A DNA stretch of 64,000 bases from Pelomonas sp. V22 (GCF_030014915.1 NZ_JAGIXS010000001.1:1240001-1304000), one strand, 5' to 3'. Shown: positions 54,237 through 63,274, counted from the stretch's first letter. A program made the numbers and translations. The notes: a model not told the origin generated them from the letters alone.

Positions 54237-54259
54237 GCCCGCCGGAAGGGTTGGCGGGC
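54237..54259 (-). terminator. Hairpin with T-rich tail just upstream of secB
   Basis: Arms GCCCGCC (54237-54243) and GGCGGGC (54253-54259), loop of 9, followed on the minus strand by TTTACTTTTG. It may end grxC transcripts or act as a leader attenuator for secB. A second hairpin without a T tail, GCCGCCC/GGGCGGC (54330-54347), lies next to the grxC stop. Confidence 0.55.
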
Positions 54260-54356
54260 AGTGGGCGCAATTATGGCGCAGGCGCCAAACGCTTCGTCAC
54301 GGGGCTTGCCCCCTCTTGCAAACGCGTGAGCCGCCCACAAGGGCGGCGTCAGAGGG

Positions 54357-54617
54357 TCAGGCGGCCTGCAGCAGCGGCTGCAGCTCGCCGCGATGGTCCA
54401 GGGCAATCAGCTCATCACAGCCGCCCACATGGGTGTCACCGATGAAGATCTGCGGCACCGTGCGGCGGCCGGTCAGGGCGACCATGCTGTCACGCTGGGC
54501 CGGGTCCAGATCGACGCGAATCTCCTCGATCTGCTCGACGCCGCGCTGCTTCAGGAGGCTCTTGGCCCGCACGCAGTAGGGGCAGACCAGGGTGGTGTAC
54601 ATCTTCACGCGACTCAT
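54357..54617 (-). CDS. grxC: Glutaredoxin 3
   Basis: 86 residues. The dithiol active site is in VKMYTTLVCPYCVRAKSLL (CPYC), the cis-proline segment is RRTVPQIFIGDTHVGGCDEL with the GG-x-D glutathione contact. It reduces disulfides with glutathione. It lies 44 bases after the rhodanese gene stop and upstream of secB. Confidence 0.96.
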   Translation of the reverse strand: MSRVKMYTTLVCPYCVRAKSLLKQRGVEQIEEIRVDLDPAQRDSMVALTGRRTVPQIFIGDTHVGGCDELIALDHRGELQPLLQAA

Positions 54618-54661
54618 CGCGAATCCATCCTCAAGGACAAAACAGGAAGGGCAACCCGGCT

Positions 54662-55069
54662 TCAGCCGGCGCTGCGCTCGGTCGGCAGGTTGGCTTCGCG
54701 CCAGGCCTTCAGGCCACCGGCCACCGGCTGGGCCTTTTCATGACCCAGCTTGCGCAGCATGCCAGCAGCACGCGCCGCGCGTGCGCCGGTCTGGCACATC
54801 ACCACGATGGGCAAGGCCTTGTTGGAAGGCAGTTGCTTGTGACCTTCGAGTGTGCTCAGGGGGATGTTGCGGGCGCCGCTGGCATGGCCGGCCGCGAACT
54901 CCTCGACCTCGCAGACATCAATCAGCACCGCCTTCTCGCGGTTGATCAGGCGCACCGCCTCGGCCGGGGCGACGCCGCCGCCCGCCTTGCTCAGCGAGGG
55001 CCACAGCAGCAGGCCGCCAGAGAGGACGGCGGTCAGCAGGAGGTACCAGTGTTCGAGCAGGAAGTTCAA
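54662..55069 (-). CDS. Membrane-anchored rhodanese-like protein
   Basis: 135 residues from TTG 55069. No ATG or GTG is available in frame upstream of the first conserved residues. An N-terminal membrane helix (FLLEHWYLLLTAVLSGGLLLWP in two stretches) anchors a single rhodanese domain. It has VLIDVCEVEEFAAGHASGARNIPL and the active-site loop VVMCQTGARAARA (Cys near residue 92). It probably carries persulfide sulfur at the inner membrane. It precedes grxC and secB, the usual Burkholderiales order. Confidence 0.88.
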   Translation of the reverse strand: MNFLLEHWYLLLTAVLSGGLLLWPSLSKAGGGVAPAEAVRLINREKAVLIDVCEVEEFAAGHASGARNIPLSTLEGHKQLPSNKALPIVVMCQTGARAARAAGMLRKLGHEKAQPVAGGLKAWREANLPTERSAG

Positions 55070-55086
55070 GAGCGATGCCCCAAAGC

Positions 55087-55117
55087 AAAAGGAGCGGGAT
55101 TATAGGAATCCCGCTCC
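55087..55117 (-). terminator. Terminator of the MCP gene; loop region contains a perfect -10 box for the next operon
   Basis: Perfect 11-bp stem GGAGCGGGATT (55091-55101) and AATCCCGCTCC (55107-55117), followed on the minus strand by TTTTGCTTTG. A second small hairpin, CCCGC/GCGGG (55122-55136), precedes it. The minus strand reads TATAAT at 55104-55099, across the loop. Confidence 0.8.
55099..55104 (-). promoter_or_regulatory. Candidate -10 box (TATAAT) of the rhodanese-grxC-secB genes
   Basis: A consensus TATAAT lies 29 bases before the rhodanese TTG start. At 17-base spacing the -35 would be TGCGGG, a poor match. The box is inside the terminator palindrome of the preceding MCP gene. Confidence 0.45.
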
Positions 55118-55146
55118 AGTACCCGCACGACGCGGGATTTTTGGCC

Positions 55147-56661
55147 TCAAGCCAATTTGAAGGTCGACACCGCCGTTTGCAGGCTGCGCGCCTGCTGCTC
55201 CAGGCTGGAGGCGGCAGCAGCGGCCTGTTCCACCAGGGCCGCATTCTGCTGCGTCATCTGGTCCAACTGAGTGATGGACTGGTTGACCTGGCCAATGCCC
55301 TGGCTCTGCTCGGACGACGCCGCCGTGATCTCGCCGATGATGTCCGAGACCCGCTGCACGCTGGCCACGATCTCGGTCATCGTCGAGCCGGCATCCTCCA
55401 CCAGGCGGCTGCCCGACTCGACCTTCTCGACGCTGGCGCCGATCAGGCCCTTGATCTCCTTGGCGGCCTCGGCACTGCGCTGGGCCAGCGAGCGCACCTC
55501 ACCGGCCACGACCGCGAAGCCACGCCCCTGCTCACCCGCACGCGCCGCCTCGACGGCCGCGTTCAGCGCCAGGATGTTGGTCTGGAAGGCGATGCCGTCG
55601 ATCACGCCAATGATGTCGTTGATCTTCTTGGAGCTGGTGTTGATCTCGTTCATCGTCGAGACCACCTGGGACACCACCTCGCCGCCCTTCTGCGCCACCG
55701 CCGCCGCCGAGCCGGCCAACTGGTTGGCCTGGGCCGCCGCATCGGCGCTCTGGCGCACGGTGTCGGTCAGGGTCTGCATGTTGCTGGAGGTCTGCTCCAG
55801 CGAGCTGGCCTGCTTCTCGGTGCGCACCGAGAGGTCCTGGTTGCCGACGGCAATCTCGCGCGAGGCCACCGTCATTGAATCGGTACCGGTGCGCACATTG
55901 GCCACGATGCCAGCAAGCCCGCGCGACATGTCGCGCACCGCCGCCAGCAGGCTCTGGTCGGCGCCCGGGGCGACGACGATGTCTTGCGAGAGGTCACCGT
56001 CCGCCATGTGGCGCATCACGTCGCGCGCATATTCGGGTTCGCCGCCGAGCTGGCGCCACACGCCGCCGATCACCAGGAAGGACCCGAGGCCCAGGCACAG
56101 CACCACGACGACGCCGCTGATCACGATCGCCCAGAGGCTGGACGACACGCCGGCCTGCGCCTTGTTCAGGCCCTCGTCGAAGCCCTCGCTGGCGCCCTTG
56201 CGGACCTTGGCCAGCGTGCCTTCGAGCTGCTTGAGCGAGCCCTGCATCTTGGCAATCGCGCCGCCCTGGTCGCCCTGCTTCATGCCCATGAACATCTGGG
56301 CCGTGTCGACCGAGGCTGCGAAATAGGCTTCGAAGTCCTTCTTGAGCGCGGCAGCTGGTTCCTGCTTGCCGTCGATCTTGGCAATCGTGTCCAGGATCTT
56401 GCGCAGGCCTGTTGCGCGCTCATTGGCCTCGTCCAGGCGCTTCTTCTCGCCCTCGGCCACGGCGCTCTGTATCGTCGAGCCCAGGGCCTCCAGCTGCGAC
56501 CCGAACTGGGTGGTCGAATCGAGGTAGGGATAGTCCACCGTACCGACCGACGTGATCGCATCCGATGTGCGCGAGGAATACAGCAACACCACGATGATGC
56601 CGATGGCGAATATGCCGGCAGCCAGGAAGGGCAGCAGCCAGATCCGGGTCTTCACATTCAT
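55147..56661 (-). CDS. Methyl-accepting chemotaxis protein
   Basis: 504 residues from ATG 56661. Membrane helices at about 8-30 and 180-205 bracket a periplasmic four-helix-bundle sensor domain, and a short HAMP-like segment follows. The signalling domain has the hairpin tip [53 protein letters not shown], here split into its conserved parts. The C-terminus lacks the NWETF-type CheR-docking pentapeptide. It is the last of three minus-strand genes (porin, PstS-like, MCP), which suggests the receptor senses something bound or imported by its neighbours. Confidence 0.95.
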   Translation of the reverse strand: MNVKTRIWLLPFLAAGIFAIGIIVVLLYSSRTSDAITSVGTVDYPYLDSTTQFGSQLEALGSTIQSAVAEGEKKRLDEANERATGLRKILDTIAKIDGKQEPAAALKKDFEAYFAASVDTAQMFMGMKQGDQGGAIAKMQGSLKQLEGTLAKVRKGASEGFDEGLNKAQAGVSSSLWAIVISGVVVVLCLGLGSFLVIGGVWRQLGGEPEYARDVMRHMADGDLSQDIVVAPGADQSLLAAVRDMSRGLAGIVANVRTGTDSMTVASREIAVGNQDLSVRTEKQASSLEQTSSNMQTLTDTVRQSADAAAQANQLAGSAAAVAQKGGEVVSQVVSTMNEINTSSKKINDIIGVIDGIAFQTNILALNAAVEAARAGEQGRGFAVVAGEVRSLAQRSAEAAKEIKGLIGASVEKVESGSRLVEDAGSTMTEIVASVQRVSDIIGEITAASSEQSQGIGQVNQSITQLDQMTQQNAALVEQAAAAASSLEQQARSLQTAVSTFKLA

Positions 56662-56748
56662 CTCTTGTCTCCATCCAACAAGGAAGCGCAAGGCCCCTGC
56701 CCTGCGCTCCCGTTTCCCAGCGACCTTATTGATTGAGCGCGACGGCGC

Positions 56749-57174
56749 TCAATCGACGCTCAGTACCACCTTGACCGTGCCATCCACGGCGGACTTCTCG
56801 ATATAGCCTATCGCGTCCGGATTGGCTGCGACAAACTTTTTCACCTCGGCCGAGCTGGCCATTTCCTTGGGCGGCGTGCCCTTGCCGCTGAACACGATGC
56901 GCGACCAGGCCGCCTTCACCTGGGCCGCCTGCTTGCCCGTGACCTTGGTGTAGAAGTGCTCGCGCACCGCCGCGCTTTCGGCCTGGTCCACGGCGGCTGC
57001 TGTGGCCCCGCTGGGCAGGGTGTTGCTCTTGCCCAGGAAGATGCTGGCCACCTGGTCGGCCGTCATGCTGGCCGTGGCACTCTTGCTGTTGACGATCACG
57101 GCCACCTGGGCCTGGGCGCCGAGGCTGGCCAGGGCCAGTCCGGCAAGGGCGGCCAAACGCTTGAACTTGGTCAT
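56749..57174 (-). CDS. Small PstS-like (phosphate ABC transporter binding protein-like) protein
   Basis: 141 residues from ATG 57174. A signal peptide (MTKFKRLAALAGLALASLGAQA) precedes a short domain with VAVIVNSKSATASMTADQVASIFLG and the closing motif NPDAIGYIEKSAVDGTVKVVL, as in the PBP-like family related to PstS. At this size it is only about half a normal substrate-binding protein, so the ligand site would be incomplete without a partner. No transporter membrane or ATPase gene is adjacent. It lies 16 bases downstream of the porin gene. Confidence 0.8.
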   Translation of the reverse strand: MTKFKRLAALAGLALASLGAQAQVAVIVNSKSATASMTADQVASIFLGKSNTLPSGATAAAVDQAESAAVREHFYTKVTGKQAAQVKAAWSRIVFSGKGTPPKEMASSAEVKKFVAANPDAIGYIEKSAVDGTVKVVLSVD

Positions 57175-57190
57175 GCTGTGCCTCCCTGGA

Positions 57191-58405
57191 TCAGAACACC
57201 ATGTCCACAGCCAGGCTGTAGACAGTGACGCGGTTGTTGAAAGTGCTCGGCACATTGATGAAGAAGCCCGGCCCCTTGGGCGTGATCCGTTCCAGCTGCG
57301 CCTTGACAGCCACATTGCGGTAGGCATCCCAGCGCACACCGGCGGCCTGGGTCTTCTGCTCCTTGTACTGGCCTGCCACCACGCCGTCCACGCCGGCCTT
57401 CAGCGCATTCAGCGTCGGGCTGGCGCCGACCGGAATGGTGTTGTTGACATTGCTGTCCTGCTGCTTAATCTGCGAGACGGTGGCATAGGGCGTGAACTTG
57501 CCGAAGCGGTGGCCCACGGTCAGGTACCAGGCATTGGTGTCGGGCACGTAGGTGGCCGTGCGGCGCTGCGTGTACTCGAAGTTGGCCAGCCATTCGCCCT
57601 GGTCCCAGGCCAGGCCCACGCCGGCGAAGCTGGCATCCTTCTTGTTCGGGTCGAGCTGGTCGCCCACCGAGCTCACGGCCGCGATGGGCACCGAGCGCAG
57701 CGTGGCGGTCAAGCCATTCAGGCTGGCCGATTTCACGGTCAGCTTGCCTCGCACATAGCCCACGCGCAGCGTCAGGCCCCCTTCCATTTCCAGCGTGCCG
57801 TTGAAGCCCTTCATGCTGGTGAAATCCACGTCGGTGCGCTGCACCACGGCGTTGGACTTGCCAACGAACAGCTGGGCCGACAACGAACCCAGGCCCGTGT
57901 TGGTCTGGAAGATCATGTCGCCGCCGTCGAAGCGGCTGATCGGCACCTGGCCGTAGACATCCAGCGGCGGACGCAGCCAGGTGTTGGCATAGCCCACGTC
58001 ACGGAAGTCCGACACCGCGAAGAACGGCGCGCCCATGCGGCCGAGGCGGAAGGACAGCGAAGGCATCACCTGCGCCTTGGCGAAGGCCCATTCGACCTCC
58101 GGGTTGAAGTTGCCGTCGCCGTTCTGCTTGGACAGCACCTGCACGGTGCCCGAGAACATCTGGTTGGCCTTGGCCGTGAGTTGCACGCCGAGCTTGCTGT
58201 CGACCTCGCCGCTCCAGCTCTTGCTGGCCCCGCGGTTCTGGCCGGTCATGGCGTATTCGCCAATGCTCGAATTGGTACCGGTAGCGCCGAGGGTGGCAAA
58301 ACCTGAAAAGGTGAAGGGGCTATCGCCGCCCTGTGCCTGGGCACCCGCACAGGCCAGAACGGCCATTCCCAACGGCGCCAGGCGCCACTTGCTCTTCTTC
58401 TGCAT
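57191..58405 (-). CDS. Outer-membrane porin-like beta-barrel protein
   Basis: 404 residues from ATG 58405. A signal peptide ends near ACAGAQAQ. The mature protein is a series of amphipathic beta strands (FTFSGFATLGATGTN, SFRLGRMGAPFFAVSDFRDVGYANTW, LTVGHRFGKFTPYATVSQI) and ends in the outer-membrane signature VYSLAVDMVF with a terminal Phe. This fits a porin of the Gram-negative general or DcaP-like type. It leads the porin, PstS-like, MCP gene set. Its substrate is unknown. Confidence 0.85.
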   Translation of the reverse strand: MQKKSKWRLAPLGMAVLACAGAQAQGGDSPFTFSGFATLGATGTNSSIGEYAMTGQNRGASKSWSGEVDSKLGVQLTAKANQMFSGTVQVLSKQNGDGNFNPEVEWAFAKAQVMPSLSFRLGRMGAPFFAVSDFRDVGYANTWLRPPLDVYGQVPISRFDGGDMIFQTNTGLGSLSAQLFVGKSNAVVQRTDVDFTSMKGFNGTLEMEGGLTLRVGYVRGKLTVKSASLNGLTATLRSVPIAAVSSVGDQLDPNKKDASFAGVGLAWDQGEWLANFEYTQRRTATYVPDTNAWYLTVGHRFGKFTPYATVSQIKQQDSNVNNTIPVGASPTLNALKAGVDGVVAGQYKEQKTQAAGVRWDAYRNVAVKAQLERITPKGPGFFINVPSTFNNRVTVYSLAVDMVF

Positions 58406-58584
58406 GCTCTGTCTCCTGCTTAAAAAAACCAGAACAAATTGACGCCCCGCGCACAAGCGCGCGGGTGTCGCCCGAATCGATACTAGAACGATCAACACCT
58501 TGCGGCTTGCGAATCGTCATCTCGCTGAGCGTTTGTGGGTGACGGGCAACGGGCCAAGGCACAAGTCCACACTTGGGGCCTCGA

Positions 58585-58590
58585 TAGAAT
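58585..58590 (+). promoter_or_regulatory. Candidate -10 box of gpmA
   Basis: TAGAAT lies 44 bases before the gpmA ATG in the 229-base divergent gap between the porin and gpmA. A clear -35 is not visible. Nothing else in the gap is recognisable. Confidence 0.35.
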
Positions 58591-58634
58591 CCGCCCCAGC
58601 CCAGAAATCGGGCGGCATCCCCCTCGTGACCGAC

Positions 58635-59378
58635 ATGTACAAGCTCGTGCTCATTCGCCACGGCGAATCGACCTGGAACCTCGAAAACCGCTTCACCGGC
58701 TGGACCGATGTAGACCTGACCCCCACGGGCGTTGCCCAGGCCCAGCAGGCCGGCCGCCTGCTGAAGGAAGCGGGCATGGATTTCGACGTGACCTACACCT
58801 CGGTGCTCAAGCGCGCCGTCTGGACGCTGTGGCACTGCCTGGACCAGATGGACCGCACCTGGCTGCCGGTGATCCACGAATGGCGCCTCAACGAGCGCCA
58901 CTATGGCGGCCTGCAAGGTCTCAACAAGGCCGACATGGCCAAGCAGTACGGCGACGAGCAGGTGCTGATCTGGCGCCGCAGCTACGACACGCCGCCGCCG
59001 GCCCTCGAAGCCAGCGACCCGCGCAGCGAGCGCGGCGACCTGCGCTACGCCGGCCTCAAGCCCGAGCAGATCCCGCTGACCGAATGCCTGAAGGACACCG
59101 TGGCCCGCGTGCTGCCGGCCTGGAACGAGGTCTTCGCGCCGGCCATCAAGGCGGGTCAGCGCGTGCTGATCGCCGCCCACGGCAACAGCATCCGCGCCCT
59201 GGTCAAGTACCTGGACGGGATTGCCGACGACGCCATCGTCGGCGTCAACATCCCGAACGGCATCCCGCTGGTCTATGAGCTGGACGAGAACCTGAAGCCG
59301 ATCAAGAGCTACTACCTGGGCGACGCCGAGGCCGCCGCCAAGGCCGCAGCGGCGGTGGCCAACCAGGGCAAGGCTTGA
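58635..59378 (+). CDS. gpmA: 2,3-bisphosphoglycerate-dependent phosphoglycerate mutase
   Basis: 247 residues from ATG 58635, giving the standard start [20 protein letters not shown] with the phospho-acceptor His in RHGES. Other catalytic segments are [36 protein letters not shown] and [17 protein letters not shown]. It interconverts 3- and 2-phosphoglycerate in glycolysis and gluconeogenesis. GTG 58626 is a less likely start. A strong hairpin follows. Confidence 0.97.
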   Translation: MYKLVLIRHGESTWNLENRFTGWTDVDLTPTGVAQAQQAGRLLKEAGMDFDVTYTSVLKRAVWTLWHCLDQMDRTWLPVIHEWRLNERHYGGLQGLNKADMAKQYGDEQVLIWRRSYDTPPPALEASDPRSERGDLRYAGLKPEQIPLTECLKDTVARVLPAWNEVFAPAIKAGQRVLIAAHGNSIRALVKYLDGIADDAIVGVNIPNGIPLVYELDENLKPIKSYYLGDAEAAAKAAAAVANQGKA

Positions 59379-59400
59379 GGCTGGACGGCGCACTGCAATG

Positions 59401-59430
59401 GCAAAGGGCCGGCAGACGCCGGCCCTTTGC
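59401..59430 (+). terminator. Hairpin terminator after gpmA
   Basis: Perfect 13-bp stem GCAAAGGGCCGGC (59401-59413) and GCCGGCCCTTTGC (59418-59430) with an AGAC loop, 22 bases after the gpmA stop. The T tail is internal (CTTTGCTGCC), so efficiency is uncertain. A second pair CCCTCG/CGAGGG follows at 59433-59456. Confidence 0.75.
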
Positions 59431-59504
59431 TGCCCTCGAAGCGCTCACTCCGAGGGCGTTGAGTGGACGTCAGCTTTCAACGCCATTCATGCGCTGTTCA
59501 GCCA

Positions 59505-59957
59505 TCACTTCTCGGGCATCGCCGAGGAATGGTGATGAGCAATCAGCCAGCCGCCGTCCTTGAACTCGTAGACGAAGCTGTAGCGTGCGCTGACCTTGCT
59601 GCCGTCCTTGAAGCTGAAGGTGTAGGTGCCGACGTCGGTGGCGAGGTTGCAGCCGATCTTGACGAAGCGGCGGTCGATCTTGCCCTGGGGCTTCTTCTGC
59701 AGGAAGCTGACGAAGTAGTCGCGGATCTCCGCAGGGTTGCCGCGCGGCTGGTTGGACACCGTGGGCAGCAGCACGCCGTCGGTGGCGTAGTTGGCCACCA
59801 CGCGGTCCGGGTCCAGCGTGGCCAGCGAGGCGTTCCAGCGGTCGAACAGCGCGGCGACCTGGGCCTCGTCGGCGCTGGCGCACGATGCCGTGCGAGCCTG
59901 CGCCGAGGCACTCAGCAGGGCGGCACCCAGGATCAGCAGGGGCTTCTTGATGCTCAT
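59505..59957 (-). CDS. SnoaL/DUF4440-like secreted protein
   Basis: 150 residues from ATG 59957. A signal peptide (KKPLLILGAALLSASAQA) precedes a cone-shaped alpha+beta NTF2-like domain: EAQVAALFDRWNASLATLDPDRVVANYATDGVLLPTVS split across two helices, then GTYTFSFKDGSKVSARYSFVYEF and WLIAHHHSSAMPEK. The closing HHHS pattern is typical of the SgcJ/calcium-calmodulin kinase association-like group. The ligand is unknown. It is convergent with gpmA. Confidence 0.85.
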   Translation of the reverse strand: MSIKKPLLILGAALLSASAQARTASCASADEAQVAALFDRWNASLATLDPDRVVANYATDGVLLPTVSNQPRGNPAEIRDYFVSFLQKKPQGKIDRRFVKIGCNLATDVGTYTFSFKDGSKVSARYSFVYEFKDGGWLIAHHHSSAMPEK

Positions 59958-60095
59958 CTCTCTCACTCCTCATGGATTGGACATGCCGATGCGGCATGCC
60001 TTCCATGCTGGGCTCGCGTGATGAACAGCGGCCGTTGGCCTCGATGAAGCCGGGCTGACGCTCAGATGAACAAAGGCTGAACGAGCGGCCCGACC

Positions 60096-60779
60096 TCAGG
60101 TGGCCTCGTCGTCGATCTTGTAGCCCACGCCGCGCACCGTCTTGATCAGGGCGAGGGCATGGCCTTCATCGACCTTCTGGCGCAAGCGGCGGACATAGAC
60201 GTCGACCACATTGGTCAGCGGGTCCTCGTTCGCGCCCCAGACGTTGGAGAGGATGCGCTCGCGGCTGAACACGCGGCCCGGCGAGCTCATCAAGAGCTCG
60301 AGGAAGGCCAGCTCGATGGCGGTCAGCACGATGGGCTGCTCGGCGCGCGTGACCTTCATGCGCTGGCGGTCCAGGCTGAGGTCGGCCACGCGCAGGGCCG
60401 CGACCACGGCCTGGGTCTCGCGCGAACGGCGCCGCAGCGCCTCCAGGCGCACGATCAACGCGTCGAACGCAAAGGGCTTGGTCATGTAGTCGTCGGCCCC
60501 GAGGCGCAGGCCGGCCACCTTGTCTTCCAGCGATCCCATCGCCGTCAGCATCAGCACCGGGATCTGCGAGCCCTCGCTGCGCAGCGTCTGCAGCAGGTCG
60601 AGGCCCGGCAGGCCGGGCAGCATCACGTCCATCACGATCAGGGTCCAGTCCTGGCCGCGCGCCAGCGCGAGCCCGTCGGGCCCGTTGCGCGCCACCGTGA
60701 CCGCATAGCCCTCGGCCCCCAGGCCGCGCTCCAGGAAATCCGCCACGCGGCTGTCGTCCTCAACGATCAAGAGTCGCAT
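60096..60779 (-). CDS. OmpR-family two-component response regulator
   Basis: 227 residues. The receiver domain has the acidic pair in LLIVEDDSRVADFLERG, the phospho-acceptor Asp near residue 51 in LIVMDVMLPGLPG, and Lys in DYMTKPFAFDAL. The winged-helix output domain contains TAIELAFLELLMSSPGRVFSRERIL and VDVYVRRLRQKVD. The start overlaps the 3' end of the kinase gene by 20 bases, so the pair is co-expressed. Target genes are unknown. The nearest candidates are the hyi-like and TonB-receptor genes beside it. Confidence 0.95.
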   Translation of the reverse strand: MRLLIVEDDSRVADFLERGLGAEGYAVTVARNGPDGLALARGQDWTLIVMDVMLPGLPGLDLLQTLRSEGSQIPVLMLTAMGSLEDKVAGLRLGADDYMTKPFAFDALIVRLEALRRRSRETQAVVAALRVADLSLDRQRMKVTRAEQPIVLTAIELAFLELLMSSPGRVFSRERILSNVWGANEDPLTNVVDVYVRRLRQKVDEGHALALIKTVRGVGYKIDDEAT

Positions 60780-62381
60780 CCTTATCGCTCCTTGTTGTAG
60801 TTGTGATGCCAGGCTCGGCCCAGGGCAGCAGCAGGCTCACGCGGGTGCCTTGGCCGGCCTGGCTGTCGATGTCTATGCAGCCGCCGTGAGCCTGGACGAT
60901 GGCCTGCGCAATGGGCAGGCCGAGGCCCAGGCCGTCCGGCCGGTGGGCGCGCGCCGTCTCGCCTCGGAAATGCCGCTCGAATACCTGGCCCAGCTCCTCG
61001 CGCGCAATGCCTATGCCCTGGTCGCGCACCGTGATGTGCAGGCCGGCCTCGCCGGGCCGTGCCAGCAGCTCGAACCGGCCGCCCCGGTAGGAATAACGCT
61101 GGGCGTTGTCCAGCACGATGTTGATGGCCTGCAGCAGGCGCTGCGGGTCGCCGTCAATCAGCGCGGGGCTGCCAGGCTCCAGGCGCCAGGCGAAATGCCG
61201 CCCCGCAGCGCCAGCGCGGGACCCGGCCTGCTCGCAGCATTGCTGCAGCAGCGCGCGCCAGTCGAGCGGCTCGCGCCGCATCACCAGTTGCTCAAACTCG
61301 CTGCGGGCCAGCAGGGTCAGGTCCTCCACCACATGGCTGAACTGGCCGACGATGGCCACGATGCGGCGCAGGGCGTCCTGGTAGGTGGCCGAGGGCTTTT
61401 CGCCGCCGCGCAGCGCCACCTCGGCCTCGCCGCGTATGGCCGTGGCCGGCGTGCGCAGCTCATGGCTGACCTCGGCAAAGAAGCGGCGCCGGCGCAGATC
61501 CAGCGCCTGCAGCGTTTCATGCGCGGCCCGCAGCTCGGCCGTGCGCGACTGCACCTCTTCCTCCAGCCGCATGCGCGCCGCCTGCTCCTGCATGCGGCGC
61601 AGCTGCAGCTCGGCGGCCATGGCATTGAAGCTGCGCGCCACGTCGCCGAATTCGTCGAGCTGGCGCTCCGGGATGCGATGGTCGAGATCACCGCTGCGCA
61701 GCGCCAGCGCGCCGAGCGTCAGGTCGTCGATGGGCGTCTTGAGCCGGCGCATGAAGTAGCCCGCCAGCACGGCCGCCAGCAGCAAGGCCGTGACGCTGAG
61801 CACGGTGACCACGCTGCGCACCGTGGCCAGGGCCTGGTCGGCAGCGCGGCGCGAGGCCTGGGTGGCTGCGCGCTCGGCCTCGATCTCGGCATTGAGCAGG
61901 CGCCGCAGGTCCTGCCCCTGCGACTCATTGAACAAGGCCGCCAGCTGGCGCCAGGCCACGATGGCATCGGCATCGGGCGCCAGCGGGCGCACGGTGGCCA
62001 GCACGCGGGCCAGCTCGGCCAGGTGGCGCTCCAGCACATCCAGCGAGCGCTGACGGGCCTCGCGGCGGCCCGGCTCACCCAGCTCGGTTTCCAGGCCATC
62101 GAGCTCGCTGGACAGCGCATGCAGGCGTTGCAGCCCGGTGCGCATCTCGGCCAGCAGCTGGTCGCGACCTTCGGGCGGGGCATCGGCAGCCAGCAGCAGT
62201 TGCGCGGTCCAGCTGCGCAGCCGCTGCTTGTTCGCCGAGATCTCGACCAGGTCGCGCAGGATGTCGCTGGTCAGGCGGCCACGCTGCACCTGCTGATGGG
62301 CGCCCACAGCGCGGCGCCGCCCTCCACCAGGGCGAGCAAGCCCAGCACGGCGATGGCAAGCAACAGGCGGACGCGGAACAT
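60760..62381 (-). CDS. Sensor histidine kinase with apparent frameshift in its N-terminus
   Basis: The natural start is ATG 62381, which begins MFRVRLLLAIAVLGLLALVE, a first membrane helix. That frame runs into a stop after 36 codons. The sensor and kinase domains continue in another frame from about 62306. A single missing base, or two extra bases, near 62298-62306 would join them. The remaining protein has a helical periplasmic domain, a second membrane helix (VVTVLSVTALLLAAVLAGYF), HAMP, HisKA with FFAEVSHELRTPATAIRGEA, and an ATPase domain with NIVLDNAQRYSY and DGLGLGLPIAQAIVQAHGG. It partners the regulator downstream. Without the first helix the sensor would probably be mislocalised. Confidence 0.8.
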
Positions 62382-62476
62382 GCGCGCACTCTAAGTCGCC
62401 CCCCGCAGCGCCAGCGCGAACAATAGTTTGGCAAACGAAACTGCGCCTCATGCCCTGTCTATCATCGGCAGCCAGC

Positions 62477-63274
62477 ATGCCCAGATTCGCCGCCAATCTC
62501 AGCTTCCAGTATGTGGAGCATCCGCAGTTCCTGGATCGTTTCGCCGCCGCAGCGGCGGACGGCTTCGACGCCGTCGAATACCTGTTCCCCTACGATCACC
62601 CAGCCTCGCAGCTGGCCGAACTTCTGGCCCGGCTGCAACTGCAGCAGGTGCTGTTCAACGCGCCGCCCGGCGACTGGCAGGCCGGCGAGCGCGGCCTGCT
62701 GTGTCGACCGGAGCGCGAGCAGGACTTCGAGCGCAGCCTTGCCCCGGCGCTCAGCCATGCCCAGGCGCTGGCCTGCAGGCAGGTGCACCTGATGTCGGGC
62801 CTGCTGCCCCCCGGCCACAGCCGCGAGCAGTTGAAGCCGCTGGTCGTGGAGCGTCTGCGCTGGGCCTGCGAGCAAGCGGCCGCCGCCGGCGTCACGCTGC
62901 TGCTGGAGCCCATCAACGGCCGCGACATGCCGGGCTATTTCCTGAACCGCCAGGACCACGCGCTGGAGCTGATCGAAGCCGTGGCCGCGTCCAACCTCAA
63001 GCTGCAGATGGACTGCTACCACTGCCAGATCGTCGAGGGCGATGTGGCCACCAAGCTGCGCCGCGCGATGGCGCTGGGCGTGCTCGCTCATGTGCAAGTG
63101 GCTGGCGTGCCGCTGCGCCAGGAGCCGGACCAGGGCGAGCTGCGTGTGGAGTACTTGCTGGAGTTGCTCGACGAGCTCGGCTACCAGGGCTTCGTCGGCT
63201 GCGAGTACCGGCCGCGCGCCGGCACCTCGGCAGGCCTCGGCTGGCTCAGGCGCTGGATGCCCCTCCAGAAATAA
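62477..63274 (+). CDS. hyi: Hydroxypyruvate isomerase family protein (Hyi/OtnI)
   Basis: 265 residues from ATG 62477. The TIM-barrel of the xylose-isomerase/AP-endonuclease-2 superfamily is shown by PRFAANLSFQYVEHPQFLDRF, DAVEYLFPYDHPASQLAELL, VTLLLEPINGRDMPGYFLNR (metal-binding Glu), LQMDCYHCQIVEGD and GFVGCEYRPRAGTSAGLGWL. Hyi interconverts hydroxypyruvate and tartronate semialdehyde. The close relative OtnI acts on 2-oxo-tetronates, and sequence alone does not separate them. No gcl, glxR or otn gene is in view. Confidence 0.88.
   Translation: MPRFAANLSFQYVEHPQFLDRFAAAAADGFDAVEYLFPYDHPASQLAELLARLQLQQVLFNAPPGDWQAGERGLLCRPEREQDFERSLAPALSHAQALACRQVHLMSGLLPPGHSREQLKPLVVERLRWACEQAAAAGVTLLLEPINGRDMPGYFLNRQDHALELIEAVAASNLKLQMDCYHCQIVEGDVATKLRRAMALGVLAHVQVAGVPLRQEPDQGELRVEYLLELLDELGYQGFVGCEYRPRAGTSAGLGWLRRWMPLQK

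Noticed and set aside
62382-62496. Start of the sensor kinase at 62496, which would avoid the frameshift
   Set aside because: That frame gives a polar, Arg/Gly-rich N-terminus overlapping the divergent hyi gene and loses the obvious first membrane helix encoded from ATG 62381.
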